A DNA stretch of 8,443 bases from an uncultured Bacilli bacterium (GCA_934149245.1 CAKPER010000048.1:1-8443); one strand, 5' to 3'; shown: positions 1 to 6,645, numbered from the stretch's first letter. Translations and numbers: made by a program. Notes: generated by a model not told the origin, from the letters alone.

Positions 1-74
1 CCCAATTGAGTATAGAACTCAACTAGGGTTTAAATAAATATCTTTTTACTGTCTACTTTTTATTGACAAGTTCA
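1..74 (+). mobile_element. Right end of an IS3-family (IS150-like) insertion sequence, cut by the window edge
   Basis: The segment holds the last codons and stop of a transposase followed by a 25-base terminal inverted repeat at positions 50-74. That repeat begins TGTC, continues with an ACTTTT block and ends AGTTCA. IS150-group elements of the IS3 family typically end TGTCCAACTTTT...AGTTCA, with the terminal CA usual for IS3, so the match is good at both ends of the repeat. The left end and most of the element lie outside the window, so its completeness cannot be judged. A target-site duplication cannot be tested without the left end. The match rests on remembered family consensus, not on a search. 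Confidence 0.75.
2..37 (+). CDS. IS3-family transposase (OrfB / integrase-core) C-terminal tail, partial
   Basis: Read from position 2 in frame, the sequence gives PIEYRTQLGFK followed by TAA. The IS150-group OrfB transposase, a DDE integrase, characteristically ends with a tail of the form SP(V/I)(Q/E)YRTQ, so these eleven residues are recognisable despite their shortness. The catalytic core lies upstream of the window, so whether the enzyme is intact cannot be said. Only 12 bases separate the stop codon from the terminal inverted repeat at 50-74, which is the usual arrangement in this family. Assignment is fairly sure because the tail and the repeat support each other. Confidence 0.7.
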   Translation, partial: PIEYRTQLGFK

Positions 75-133
75 TTTAGAAAACTAGAATCATCTTTATC
101 TTTAATTTAAAAAAAGTAAGAGAAAAATTAACT

Positions 134-223
134 ATGGAAAAAGTAGAATATGTTAAGGTTCCATATATAGCAATTAATGGATTAATAAAGACTATTTTAA
201 ATCACGATGCCCTACTAAAGTAA
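134..223 (+). CDS. Tiny unrecognised reading frame (29 aa), possibly a gene remnant
   Basis: An ATG-started frame of 29 codons ends at TAA (MEKVEYVKVPYIAINGL...). The upstream sequence GTAAGAG is a poor, distant Shine-Dalgarno site. The same frame is open back to position 80, just inside the end of the insertion sequence, so it may be the 3' end of a gene broken by the insertion rather than a real small gene. The composition is protein-like (mixed V, I, Y, N, G) rather than a pure AT artefact, but I do not recognise it. Treat it as tentative. Confidence 0.2.
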   Translation: MEKVEYVKVPYIAINGLIKTILNHDALLK

Positions 224-335
224 CCTAAAACATTTTAATGTCTGAATAATCTATAATTTACTATTAAATAATTTTAACACTTATATGTGCTTTTTTCTCT
301 TACATGATAAGTATAACATATAAATTATTAAAAGT

Positions 336-356
336 ATGTAACCAATTCGGTTACAT
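336..356. repeat. Operator-like inverted repeat (8-base arms, 5-base spacer)
   Basis: The left arm ATGTAACC (336-343) and right arm GGTTACAT (349-356) are perfectly complementary around the spacer AATTC. The four G:C pairs stand out in this AT-rich stretch. No T tract follows, so it does not look like an intrinsic terminator. A dimeric repressor site is more likely, but no regulator gene is visible nearby. The half sites resemble GlnR/TnrA sites (TGTNA-N7-TNACA), but the inner spacing here is 9, so that assignment is not made. Confidence 0.45.
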
Positions 357-360
357 TTAC

Positions 361-392
361 ACAAATTTGTCAAATATTTGAAAAAAATTTTT
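361..392. repeat. Three consecutive AT-rich palindromes
   Basis: ACAAATTTGT (361-370), CAAATATTTG (371-380) and AAAAATTTTT (383-392) are each perfectly self-complementary and lie end to end, starting five bases after the inverted repeat at 336-356. The first two share the CAAAT...TTTG half sites. They could form protein-binding sites or bent A-tract DNA. In such AT-rich sequence chance palindromes are common, so functional meaning is uncertain. Confidence 0.35.
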
Positions 393-549
393 AGTTATTA
401 ACTTTTTTAGGTATTAGAGTAAAAAAATTATAGTTTTGTATTAAAAGTTATAAAAATAAGAGAAGATATTTTAGTGAATAATGAGAAAAGCAAAAAATTA
501 ACTTCTAATAAATTAACAGATAAAAGTCTAGAAAATAATATTTATAATA

Positions 550-577
550 TTGCTATATTTTTTATTTATGATAAAAT
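550..577 (+). promoter_or_regulatory. Likely lon promoter (extended -10)
   Basis: TTGCTA at 550-555 (four of six matches to TTGACA) is followed by a 16-base spacer ending in TG-A and then TAAAAT at 572-577. This is an extended -10 element of the housekeeping sigma-factor type. A transcript starting near 584 would have a leader of about 24 bases containing the Shine-Dalgarno site GAAGGGA at 594-600, seven bases before the lon ATG. The same TGATAAAAT string precedes two other genes in this window. Confidence 0.5.
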
Positions 578-607
578 AATTAACCATGAGAAAGAAGGGA
601 TAGTAAT

Positions 608-2920
608 ATGGTTGAAACTAATTTGCCCGTGCTGCTTTTAAAAAATATTATTTTATTTCCTTACAATGAAATTAGAGTGGAATTTACTATGTCAAGGGAA
701 AAATTAGTTTTATCAAATGCTTTGAATTACCATGATAATCACCTTTTATTAATAAATTCATTTGATCCATTGGAAGAAAATCCTAGTATTAAAGATTTAC
801 CTAGTATTGGAGTTATTGGTAAAGTAAAGTCTAAAATAGAGTTATCCAATGGTGTAGTTAGAGTAGTACTTTCTGGCTTGGCTAGAGTGTCAGTATTAAA
901 TTATTTAAAAGATGAGGATGGATGTTTAGAATCATTTGTAATCCCTACTAGAGATATAGATGAAGATAAGATAGAAGCTGAAGCTTTAAGAAGAGTACTT
1001 TTGAAAGATCTTAATAATTATATTGAGTCTTCTTCTTTAATGTCTAATAGTGTTTTAGGAAGAATATCAGGTGTTGATGATATTGGAAAATTAACAGATA
1101 TGGTAGTACCAGAGTTACCTATTAATTATACAGGTAAGTTAAAGTATTTGACAGAAATAAATGCTGTTAATAGAATAAAATTATTAATTGAAGATTTAAA
1201 AAAAGAAATAGAGACTGTAAAGTTAGAAAATCAGATTGAGATGAGTTTAAAAGAGAAGATTGATTCTTCACAAAGAGAATATTTATTAAGAGAAAAAATT
1301 AGAATAATGAAAGAAGAACTTGGGGAACAAGCTCTTCAAGAGACAGAGATTGATAATTTAAAAAAAAGGGTAGCTGCGAAAAATCTACCTAATAAAGTAA
1401 AAATGCGTTTATTAGATGAGATAAAGAGATATAGTTTATCTTCTAATGCTTCATCGGAGATAAATATTATTAGAACTTATATAGATTGGCTGTTATGTTT
1501 GCCGTGGAAAGAGAGAACACAAGATAATTATAAGATAAAACAGGTAGAAGAAATATTAAATGAGACTCATTATGGTCTTGATGATGTAAAGAGAAGAATT
1601 GTAGAATTTGTAGCAGTTATAAGTCATACTAATAGTGTTGATAATAGTCCAATATTATGTTTAACTGGCCCACCAGGTGTAGGAAAGACAACTTTAGCTA
1701 AATCAATTGCTAAATCGTTATCAAAAAGATTTGTTAAAATAAGTGTAGGTGGTATTTCAGATGAGGCTGAAATAGTTGGGCATCGTCGTACTTACTTAGG
1801 TGCAAGTCCAGGTAAAATAATTCAAGGTATGAAAAAAGTTGGAGTTAATAATCCAGTTTTTCTAATTGATGAAATAGATAAATTAACGCATGATTATCAC
1901 GGCGATCCTGCCTCTGCACTTCTAGAAGTTTTAGACAAAGAACAAAATAAAAATTTTTGTGATAATTATATAGAAGAAGAGTTTGATTTATCACATGTTT
2001 TGTTCGTTTTAACAGCAAATGATATATCGAAAGTGCCTGCTGCTTTAAGAGATAGATTAGAGATAATAGAATTATCTAGTTATACTAATTATGATAAACA
2101 AGAAATTGCTAGAAAATATTTAGTTCCCAAATTATTTAAGGAATATCGTATTAGAGATTATAATGTTAGTATAAACGATCATGCTATTAATAAAATAATT
2201 ACAGATTATACTAAGGAAGCAGGAGCTCGTGAACTTTCTAGAAAGATAGAGCAAATATGTCGTAAAGTAATAGTAGATGATGTTAGAGATACAATAATTA
2301 AAGTATCTAATTTGAAACAATTTTTAGGTTCAAGTAAATATTTCCATCAAAAAAATGATAATTATAATACAAGTGGTATTGTGAATGCTCTAGCTTATAC
2401 AGCATATGGTGGTGAAATTCTTAAAGTTTCTGCTACTATGTATAGGGGAGATGGAAAGATTAAGGTTACTGGTTCTGTTGGTAAGATTATGGAAGAATCT
2501 GTTTCAGTTGCAATGAGTTATATAAAAGCTAATGCTGATAACTTTAATATAGATTATAATTTGTTTTTGAATAATGACTTCCATATTCATATAGAAGAGG
2601 GGGCTAGTCCTAAGGATGGGCCAAGTGCTGGTGTTACAATTACAACATCTTTAATTAGTCTTTTAAAAGATAAAGTAGTAACTAATGATATAAGTATGAC
2701 AGGGGAAATGACACTTCGAGGAAAAGTATTGCCAATAGGTGGCTTAAAAGAAAAACTTATAGCGGCAACCGTAAATAATATTAAAAAAGTATTTATTCCA
2801 GTAGAAAATAAGCCAGAATTAGAAGATATTTCGGATATTGTTAAAAGTAAGTTACAAATAATTTTAGTGAGAGATTATTTAGAAATGTATTATTATTTAT
2901 TTGCACCTTCTAAAAAATAA
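608..2920 (+). CDS. lon: ATP-dependent protease La (Lon, LonA type)
   Basis: Cytoplasmic AAA+ serine protease that unfolds and degrades damaged or regulatory proteins using ATP. At 770 residues it is the usual bacterial LonA length and looks complete. In order: an N-terminal substrate-binding (LAN) domain at about 1-195, a coiled helical region at about 195-300, an AAA+ ATPase at about 300-580 and a protease domain at about 590-765. Walker A is GPPGVGKT (354-361) and Walker B is VFLIDEID (417-424). The conserved GHRRTYLGASPG lies at 391-402 and RDRLE at 481-485. The catalytic dyad is Ser673 in PKDGPSAG and Lys716 in GGLKEK, 43 residues apart as in E. coli Lon. The ATG has a good Shine-Dalgarno site (GAAGGGA, 7-base gap). 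The N-terminal domain argues against the forespore LonB form. Transcription appears separate from the next gene, which has its own promoter. Confidence 0.98.
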   Translation: MVETNLPVLLLKNIILFPYNEIRVEFTMSREKLVLSNALNYHDNHLLLINSFDPLEENPSIKDLPSIGVIGKVKSKIELSNGVVRVVLSGLARVSVLNYLKDEDGCLESFVIPTRDIDEDKIEAEALRRVLLKDLNNYIESSSLMSNSVLGRISGVDDIGKLTDMVVPELPINYTGKLKYLTEINAVNRIKLLIEDLKKEIETVKLENQIEMSLKEKIDSSQREYLLREKIRIMKEELGEQALQETEIDNLKKRVAAKNLPNKVKMRLLDEIKRYSLSSNASSEINIIRTYIDWLLCLPWKERTQDNYKIKQVEEILNETHYGLDDVKRRIVEFVAVISHTNSVDNSPILCLTGPPGVGKTTLAKSIAKSLSKRFVKISVGGISDEAEIVGHRRTYLGASPGKIIQGMKKVGVNNPVFLIDEIDKLTHDYHGDPASALLEVLDKEQNKNFCDNYIEEEFDLSHVLFVLTANDISKVPAALRDRLEIIELSSYTNYDKQEIARKYLVPKLFKEYRIRDYNVSINDHAINKIITDYTKEAGARELSRKIEQICRKVIVDDVRDTIIKVSNLKQFLGSSKYFHQKNDNYNTSGIVNALAYTAYGGEILKVSATMYRGDGKIKVTGSVGKIMEESVSVAMSYIKANADNFNIDYNLFLNNDFHIHIEEGASPKDGPSAGVTITTSLISLLKDKVVTNDISMTGEMTLRGKVLPIGGLKEKLIAATVNNIKKVFIPVENKPELEDISDIVKSKLQIILVRDYLEMYYYLFAPSKK

Positions 2921-2939
2921 TTAGTACTTATTAGTTTTT
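2912..2939 (+). terminator. Weak A-T hairpin with T tract after lon
   Basis: An interrupted stem is centred on AGTACT at 2923-2928. An A-rich left arm (2912-2923) runs through the lon stop codon, and a right arm (2928-2939) ends in six T. Two mismatches break the stem and it has almost no G:C, so it would be a weak intrinsic terminator, possibly acting in both directions. The promoter of the next gene begins immediately afterwards, which fits a transcription-unit boundary here. Confidence 0.35.
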
Positions 2940-2942
2940 TGT

Positions 2943-2978
2943 GATAAAATATAATTTGTATAGATTATTATAGGAAGG
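2943..2978 (+). promoter_or_regulatory. Likely adenosine deaminase promoter and ribosome binding site
   Basis: An extended -10, TGATAAAAT (positions 2942-2950), is the same string as upstream of lon and of the HEXXH gene. An overlapping TATAAT lies at 2950-2955. The best upstream -35, TTAGTA at 2921-2926 with an 18-base spacer, is poor, so the element would depend on the extended -10. The Shine-Dalgarno site AGGAAGG at 2972-2978 sits 11 bases before the ATG at 2990, slightly long but strong. Confidence 0.42.
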
Positions 2979-2989
2979 AATATAAGACT

Positions 2990-3970
2990 ATGAGAGAAGA
3001 ATTGTTGAAATTACCCAAGATAGAACTACATCTTCATTTAGATGGTTCTATGTCTTTAAGTGTTGCTAAGAAAATTAGTAATTTACCCGATGACGTTTTA
3101 AGAAAAAAAATGATAGCTCCAGATAAATGTAATAATTTGAGTGAATATTTAACTAAATTTGATTTTACGACAAGTCTTATGCAAACAAAGGAAAATTTAT
3201 CTTTGATAGCAACTGACTTAAGTGATTATTTAAAAAGACAAAATGTCATATATGCTGAGGTTAGGTTTGCACCCATGTTTCATACAAGAAATGGTTTATC
3301 TTATGATGAGATAATTACTTCAATATTAGAAGGATTTGATAAAAATAGCCATCCAAAAGTTAATCTTATTCTTTGCTTGATGAGAGGAGCAGATGATAAT
3401 GATAATTGGAAGACGGTTGAGGTAGCTAAAAAATATTTACATAAAGGCGTTTGTGCTATCGATTTAGCTGGAGCTGAAGATAAATATCCTCTAACACCTT
3501 ATTTAAAATTTTTTGAAAAAGCTAGAGAGGAAGGTATTCCATTTACTATTCATGCTGGTGAGAATGGAGAAGCTTCAGAAGTTGAGAAGGCTATTATGGT
3601 TGGAGCTAAGAGAATAGGTCACGGTATACATGCTATAAATGATGTTAATGTTATGAGAGCATTACGTGATAAGAATGTGTTGTTAGAAGTTTGTCCTACT
3701 AGTAATGTTCAGACAAATGCTATTGACACCTATGCTAATCATCCTATAAAAAAACTATATGATGAGGGAATTTCTGTTTCTATAAATACAGATAATAGAA
3801 TAGTATCCAATATAGAATTAGTAGATGAATATTTAAAATTAAGTAAGTATTTTGCTTTTACTCTAGATGATTATAAAAAAATGAATATAGAAGCTTGCAA
3901 ACATGCATTTATATCAGATAAAGAGAAAAAAGAGTTATTAAGAGAACTTAATAGTCAAGAGAAAATATAG
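2990..3970 (+). CDS. add: Adenosine deaminase
   Basis: Zinc-dependent cytoplasmic enzyme that hydrolyses adenosine (and usually 2'-deoxyadenosine) to inosine and ammonia in purine salvage. At 326 residues it has normal family length. The metal-binding HLH is His14/His16 in IELHLHLDGS. VRFAP lies at 91-95. HAGE at 188-191 supplies a zinc His and the catalytic Glu191. GHG has His211, and NTD has the metal ligand Asp268. The sequence after NTD is NRIVSN rather than the DDP of the E. coli enzyme, a form I associate with Gram-positive adenosine deaminases. Related adenine deaminases share this fold, so substrate is assigned by family resemblance. Only four bases separate its stop from the next start, so it probably shares a transcript with the rhomboid gene. 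Confidence 0.93.
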   Translation: MREELLKLPKIELHLHLDGSMSLSVAKKISNLPDDVLRKKMIAPDKCNNLSEYLTKFDFTTSLMQTKENLSLIATDLSDYLKRQNVIYAEVRFAPMFHTRNGLSYDEIITSILEGFDKNSHPKVNLILCLMRGADDNDNWKTVEVAKKYLHKGVCAIDLAGAEDKYPLTPYLKFFEKAREEGIPFTIHAGENGEASEVEKAIMVGAKRIGHGIHAINDVNVMRALRDKNVLLEVCPTSNVQTNAIDTYANHPIKKLYDEGISVSINTDNRIVSNIELVDEYLKLSKYFAFTLDDYKKMNIEACKHAFISDKEKKELLRELNSQEKI

Positions 3971-3974
3971 TTGT

Positions 3975-4535
3975 ATGGTTAAGTATCTTAATTATTTTCA
4001 GTATAATTCTAAAGTAATATTAACTTATTTTTTTCTTTCTTTGTTGGCTCTTATTTTAAATAAAATTACTAATAAAAAGGCTAATATTTATCTCTTCTCT
4101 TCTTATAGAAGTTCACTATTTGATCCTTTAACTTATTTTAGGCTTGTTTTTCATAGTTTAGGCCATAAAGATTGGAATCACTTTACAAGTAATTTTTTAT
4201 ATATTTTGTTGATAGGACCTATGATTGAAGAGAAATATGGTAGTATTACTCTTTTAAAGATGATTGTTTTAACCTCTTTAATAACAGGAATAATAAATTC
4301 AATAATTGGTAAAAATAGTATTTTAGGTGCTAGTGGCATTGTATTTATGCTAATAATATTAAGCTCACTAGTAAATTTACAAGCTTCAAAAATTCCACTT
4401 ACTTTGATATTAATTTTTATTTTCTATATTGTTGATGAGATAAGAGCAGGTTTATTTAAAAAAGATAATATATCTCATCTGAGCCATATTATAGGAGCTT
4501 TGTGTGGGGGAATTTATGGATTTTATTTTTTATAA
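3975..4535 (+). CDS. Rhomboid-family intramembrane serine protease
   Basis: Integral membrane protease that cuts substrates within or beside their transmembrane segment. The protein has 186 residues and about six hydrophobic segments (roughly 14-28, 74-84, 93-111, 116-134, 141-153, 170-185), the minimal six-helix rhomboid core. The catalytic Ser120 lies in GASG and the catalytic His171 in SHLSHIIG. His69 and Asn73 in WNHFTSN match the H-x-x-x-N that stabilises the oxyanion in GlpG (His150/Asn154). All key residues are present, so it should be active. Its ATG lies four bases after the adenosine deaminase stop and lacks a good Shine-Dalgarno site (only AAGAGA, 12 bases away), suggesting translational coupling. 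The substrate cannot be inferred. Wider rhomboid families often carry extra domains; none is seen. Confidence 0.9.
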   Translation: MVKYLNYFQYNSKVILTYFFLSLLALILNKITNKKANIYLFSSYRSSLFDPLTYFRLVFHSLGHKDWNHFTSNFLYILLIGPMIEEKYGSITLLKMIVLTSLITGIINSIIGKNSILGASGIVFMLIILSSLVNLQASKIPLTLILIFIFYIVDEIRAGLFKKDNISHLSHIIGALCGGIYGFYFL

Positions 4536-4536
4536 A

Positions 4537-4554
4537 TTTACAGATATGTGTAAA
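4537..4554. repeat. Small inverted repeat after the rhomboid gene
   Basis: TTTACA (4537-4542) and TGTAAA (4549-4554) are complementary around a 6-base loop, just after the rhomboid stop codon. No T tract follows on the + strand, so it is not a classical intrinsic terminator; it could be an mRNA 3'-end stem or chance. Confidence 0.25.
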
Positions 4555-4568
4555 AGTAGAAAAAATAT

Positions 4569-4597
4569 TTGTAACGATATCATATATATATGATAAT
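4569..4597 (+). promoter_or_regulatory. Likely uppP-mnmA promoter overlapping an 18-base palindrome
   Basis: TTGTAA (4569-4574), a 17-base spacer and GATAAT (4592-4597) form a plausible housekeeping promoter. Initiation near 4604 would leave a 24-base leader holding the Shine-Dalgarno site AGGAG (4614-4618). A better-looking TGATATAAT at 4600-4608 would start transcription inside the Shine-Dalgarno site, so it is less likely. A perfect palindrome, TATCATATATATATGATA (4578-4595), fills the spacer and enters the -10, an operator-like position. Confidence 0.45.
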
Positions 4598-4627
4598 TAT
4601 GATATAATTTTATAGGAGTTGATAAAA

Positions 4628-5452
4628 ATGTTAGAAATATTGAAAGCAATTTTATTTGGAATAGTGGAAGGAATAACAGAATGGTTACCAATTTCTTCGA
4701 CAGGACACATGATTTTGTTAAATGATTTAATTCATTTAAATGTTAGTAAAGAATTTTACAATTTATTTGAAGTTGTAATTCAACTGGGGGCAATATTAGC
4801 AGTTGTTATTATTTACTTTAAAACAATTTGGCCTTTTGGTGCTAAGACTAAGAGGCAAAGCAGAGCTGTTATTAATTTGTGGGGCAAAATAATAGTTGCC
4901 TGCCTACCAGCAGCAGTAATAGGAATTTTGTTTGATGATTGGTTAGATGAACACTTATATAATAGTTTTGTAGTAGCTTTAATGTTAATTATTTATGGTA
5001 TTATTTTTATTGTAATTGAAACTAAAGAAATTGGAACTAGAGATACTAAAAAACTATCGGCTATTACTTATAAGCAAGCTTTAGGAATCGGAGCTTTTCA
5101 ATTATTATCTTTAATTCCTGGAACAAGTAGAAGTGGTGCTACTATAATAGGTGGTCTTATATTAGGACTAGAAAGAAGTATAGCTGCTGAATTCACCTTC
5201 TTTTTAGCAATTCCTGTTATGGCTGGAGCTTCTTTGCTTAAAGTCTTAAAATATATTTTGAAAGTAGGCTTAATATTTAAAGTCAGTGAAGTTATATTAC
5301 TTTTAGTAGGATGTTTTGTTGCATTTATTGTTAGTGTATTAGTAATTAAATTTTTGATGAGTTATATTAGAAAACATGATTTTAAAGTGTTTGGATATTA
5401 TCGTATTATTTTAGGAATTGTAGTATTATTATATTTTTTGCTTTTGAAATAA
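4628..5452 (+). CDS. uppP: Undecaprenyl-pyrophosphate phosphatase (UppP/BacA)
   Basis: Polytopic membrane enzyme that dephosphorylates undecaprenyl pyrophosphate to the monophosphate, recycling the lipid carrier for peptidoglycan and other wall polymers. High dosage of this family is known to give bacitracin resistance. From ATG 4628 it has 274 residues, the normal length. The signature EGITEWLPISSTGH (14-27) includes the conserved Glu14/Glu18 and the SSTGH loop. The second motif PGTSRSGAT (164-172) includes the conserved Arg168. Hydrophobic segments run throughout. The frame is also open from a TTG at 4619, but AGGAG at 4614-4618 touches that codon and lies nine bases before the ATG, so the ATG is chosen. 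mnmA follows 21 bases later and is probably co-transcribed. Confidence 0.96.
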   Translation: MLEILKAILFGIVEGITEWLPISSTGHMILLNDLIHLNVSKEFYNLFEVVIQLGAILAVVIIYFKTIWPFGAKTKRQSRAVINLWGKIIVACLPAAVIGILFDDWLDEHLYNSFVVALMLIIYGIIFIVIETKEIGTRDTKKLSAITYKQALGIGAFQLLSLIPGTSRSGATIIGGLILGLERSIAAEFTFFLAIPVMAGASLLKVLKYILKVGLIFKVSEVILLLVGCFVAFIVSVLVIKFLMSYIRKHDFKVFGYYRIILGIVVLLYFLLLK

Positions 5453-5473
5453 TAGTTTTATAATAGGGATGTG

Positions 5474-6586
5474 ATGAGATTGAAGAAAGTAGTAGTAGGA
5501 ATATCTGGAGGAGTTGACAGTAGTGTTGCTGCTCTTCTTTTGAAAAAACAAGGATATGATGTAATAGGCCTTTTTATGCGAAATTGGGATTCATTTACTG
5601 ATGGAGAAGAAGAAGGAGCACCTACAACAAAAGAAGGAATTTGTCCACAAGAAGTAGATTATTTAGATGCTAAAAAAGTTTGTGAGAAGTTAGAAATTCC
5701 TCTTTATAGAAAAGATTTTGTTAAGGAATATTGGGATTATGTTTTTACATATTTTTTAGATGAGTTAAAGAAAGGACGTACCCCTAATCCAGATATTATG
5801 TGCAATAAATATATAAAATTTGATATGTTTGCTAGAGAAGCAGTTAAACTTGGTGCTGATTATATTGCTACTGGTCACTATGCAAAATTAGAAAATGGTA
5901 AGCTTTTAAAGGCAACAGATTTAAATAAGGATCAGACTTATTTTTTATCACAAGTTAGTAATAAACAATTTGCAAATGTTCTTTTTCCTCTTGGCGATAT
6001 GTTAAAACCTGATGTTAGAAAGATTGCTTTAGAGTATGGATTAGTTACTGCTAAGAAGAAAGATTCAACAGGTATTTGTTTCATTGGCGAGAGAAATTTG
6101 ACAACTTTTTTAAAAAATTATTTACCAAATCTTCCAGGAAATATAGTTGATATAGATACTGGTAAAGTAATAGGTGAGCATATTGGACTTATGAACTATA
6201 CTATTGGTCAGAGAAGGGGACTTGATATAGGCGGTTTTAAAGATAGAATGTTTGTTGTTGGAAAAAATTTAGAAAAAAATATTTTGTATATTTGTATAGG
6301 AGAAGATAATGACTATTTAATATCAGACTCTTGTATTGTTAATGAGGTTAATTGGTTAGCTTCCAAAAAAGTTGATAAATGTTGCTGTAAGTTTAGATAC
6401 CGTCAAAATGATATACCAGTTTTTTTGGAATATTTAAATGATGATGAAATATTGGTAAAATATCCTCAAGGAGCGAAAGCTGTAACGCCTGGACAAGCTT
6501 GTGTTTTTTACTTAGAAGATGAATGTTTAGGTGGTTCAATTATAAAAGAAGTAAGAAAAAATGATAAGAAATTATGGTATTTGTAA
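5474..6586 (+). CDS. mnmA: tRNA-specific 2-thiouridylase MnmA
   Basis: Cytoplasmic enzyme that adenylates and thiolates uridine 34 at C2 in tRNAs for Lys, Glu and Gln, taking sulfur from a cysteine desulfurase relay. It has 370 residues from ATG 5474, the normal length. The PP-loop SGGVDSS is at 11-17. Catalytic Cys110 lies in NPDIMCNKYIKF and catalytic Cys202 in STGICFIGER. KDQTYFL is at 152-158 and YTIGQRRGL at 242-250 begins the central domain, followed by a beta-barrel C-terminus. The start is ambiguous: GTG 5471, ATG 5474 and TTG 5480 are in frame. AGGG at 5465-5468 best serves the ATG, while many homologues begin at the position of the TTG (MKKVVVG-like). It follows uppP by 21 bases and has no convincing promoter of its own. 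Confidence 0.97.
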   Translation: MRLKKVVVGISGGVDSSVAALLLKKQGYDVIGLFMRNWDSFTDGEEEGAPTTKEGICPQEVDYLDAKKVCEKLEIPLYRKDFVKEYWDYVFTYFLDELKKGRTPNPDIMCNKYIKFDMFAREAVKLGADYIATGHYAKLENGKLLKATDLNKDQTYFLSQVSNKQFANVLFPLGDMLKPDVRKIALEYGLVTAKKKDSTGICFIGERNLTTFLKNYLPNLPGNIVDIDTGKVIGEHIGLMNYTIGQRRGLDIGGFKDRMFVVGKNLEKNILYICIGEDNDYLISDSCIVNEVNWLASKKVDKCCCKFRYRQNDIPVFLEYLNDDEILVKYPQGAKAVTPGQACVFYLEDECLGGSIIKEVRKNDKKLWYL

Positions 6587-6602
6587 AATTAGTTTAATTT
6601 GA

Positions 6603-6642
6603 GTATATTTTTTATATCTTTATTCATAATATTAGTGGTGAT
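6603..6642 (+). promoter_or_regulatory. Sigma-G-type forespore promoter and ribosome binding site of sspI
   Basis: GTATA at 6603-6607 fits the B. subtilis sigma-G -35 consensus (G-H-A-T-R). After exactly 17 bases, CATAATA at 6625-6631 fits the -10 consensus (C-A-T-N-H-T-A) at every position. This agrees with the spore-protein product downstream. GTGGTGAT at 6635-6642 can pair with the 16S 3' end and lies three bases before the ATG. The predicted start near 6638 leaves only about eight leader bases, unusually few, and may trim part of that ribosome binding site. Confidence 0.6.
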
Positions 6643-6645
6643 ACT

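Larger units (their letters stand above)
75..607. other. Intergenic region between the IS end and lon, no convincing gene
   Basis: This stretch is extremely AT-rich and has no reading frame with recognisable similarity. It contains a 29-codon frame at 134-223, a weak stem (CAC/GTG) followed by six T at 278-296 that could be a poor terminator, an 8-base inverted repeat at 336-356, a run of three AT palindromes at 361-392, a GTG-started 55-codon frame at 474-641 that overlaps the start of lon, and the lon promoter at 550-577. I saw no CIRCE element and no full CtsR heptad pair, so heat-shock control of lon by HrcA or CtsR is not supported here. I saw no tRNA or riboswitch fold. Confidence 0.6.

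Noticed and set aside
6..22. TTGAGT-N5-ACTCAA, resembling the HAIR site of HspR
   Set aside because: The known HAIR spacer is seven bases, not five, and this copy lies inside transposase coding sequence.
337..355. GlnR/TnrA nitrogen-control site
   Set aside because: Half sites TGTAA and TTACA fit, but the spacing is nine bases rather than seven.
366..384. Possible CtsR heat-shock operator (GTCAAAT followed by TTTGAAA) upstream of lon
   Set aside because: Only one GTCAAA heptad is present; CtsR needs a direct repeat of GGTCAAA-like heptads, and the second half here is an inverted sequence.
2132..2320. 62-codon reading frame on the - strand inside lon
   Set aside because: It lies wholly within the well-supported lon gene, and its Y/I/F/S-rich composition is what the antisense of AT-rich coding sequence gives.
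608..2920. Forespore-specific LonB
   Set aside because: The gene has the N-terminal LAN domain, 770-residue length and domain order of LonA, and its promoter is of the vegetative type.
4600..4608. TGATATAAT as the main uppP -10
   Set aside because: Initiation about seven bases downstream would fall within the AGGAG ribosome binding site; the -10 at 4592-4597 with a 17-base spacer gives a normal leader.
5438..5464. Promoter for mnmA (TTGCTT...TATAAT)
   Set aside because: The spacer is only 15 bases and initiation would fall at the start codon; co-transcription with uppP across a 21-base gap is simpler.
6586..6600. Terminator after mnmA (AAATTA-GTT-TAATTT)
   Set aside because: Six A-T pairs with a 3-base loop and an interrupted T run are too weak to call, and it abuts the sspI promoter.
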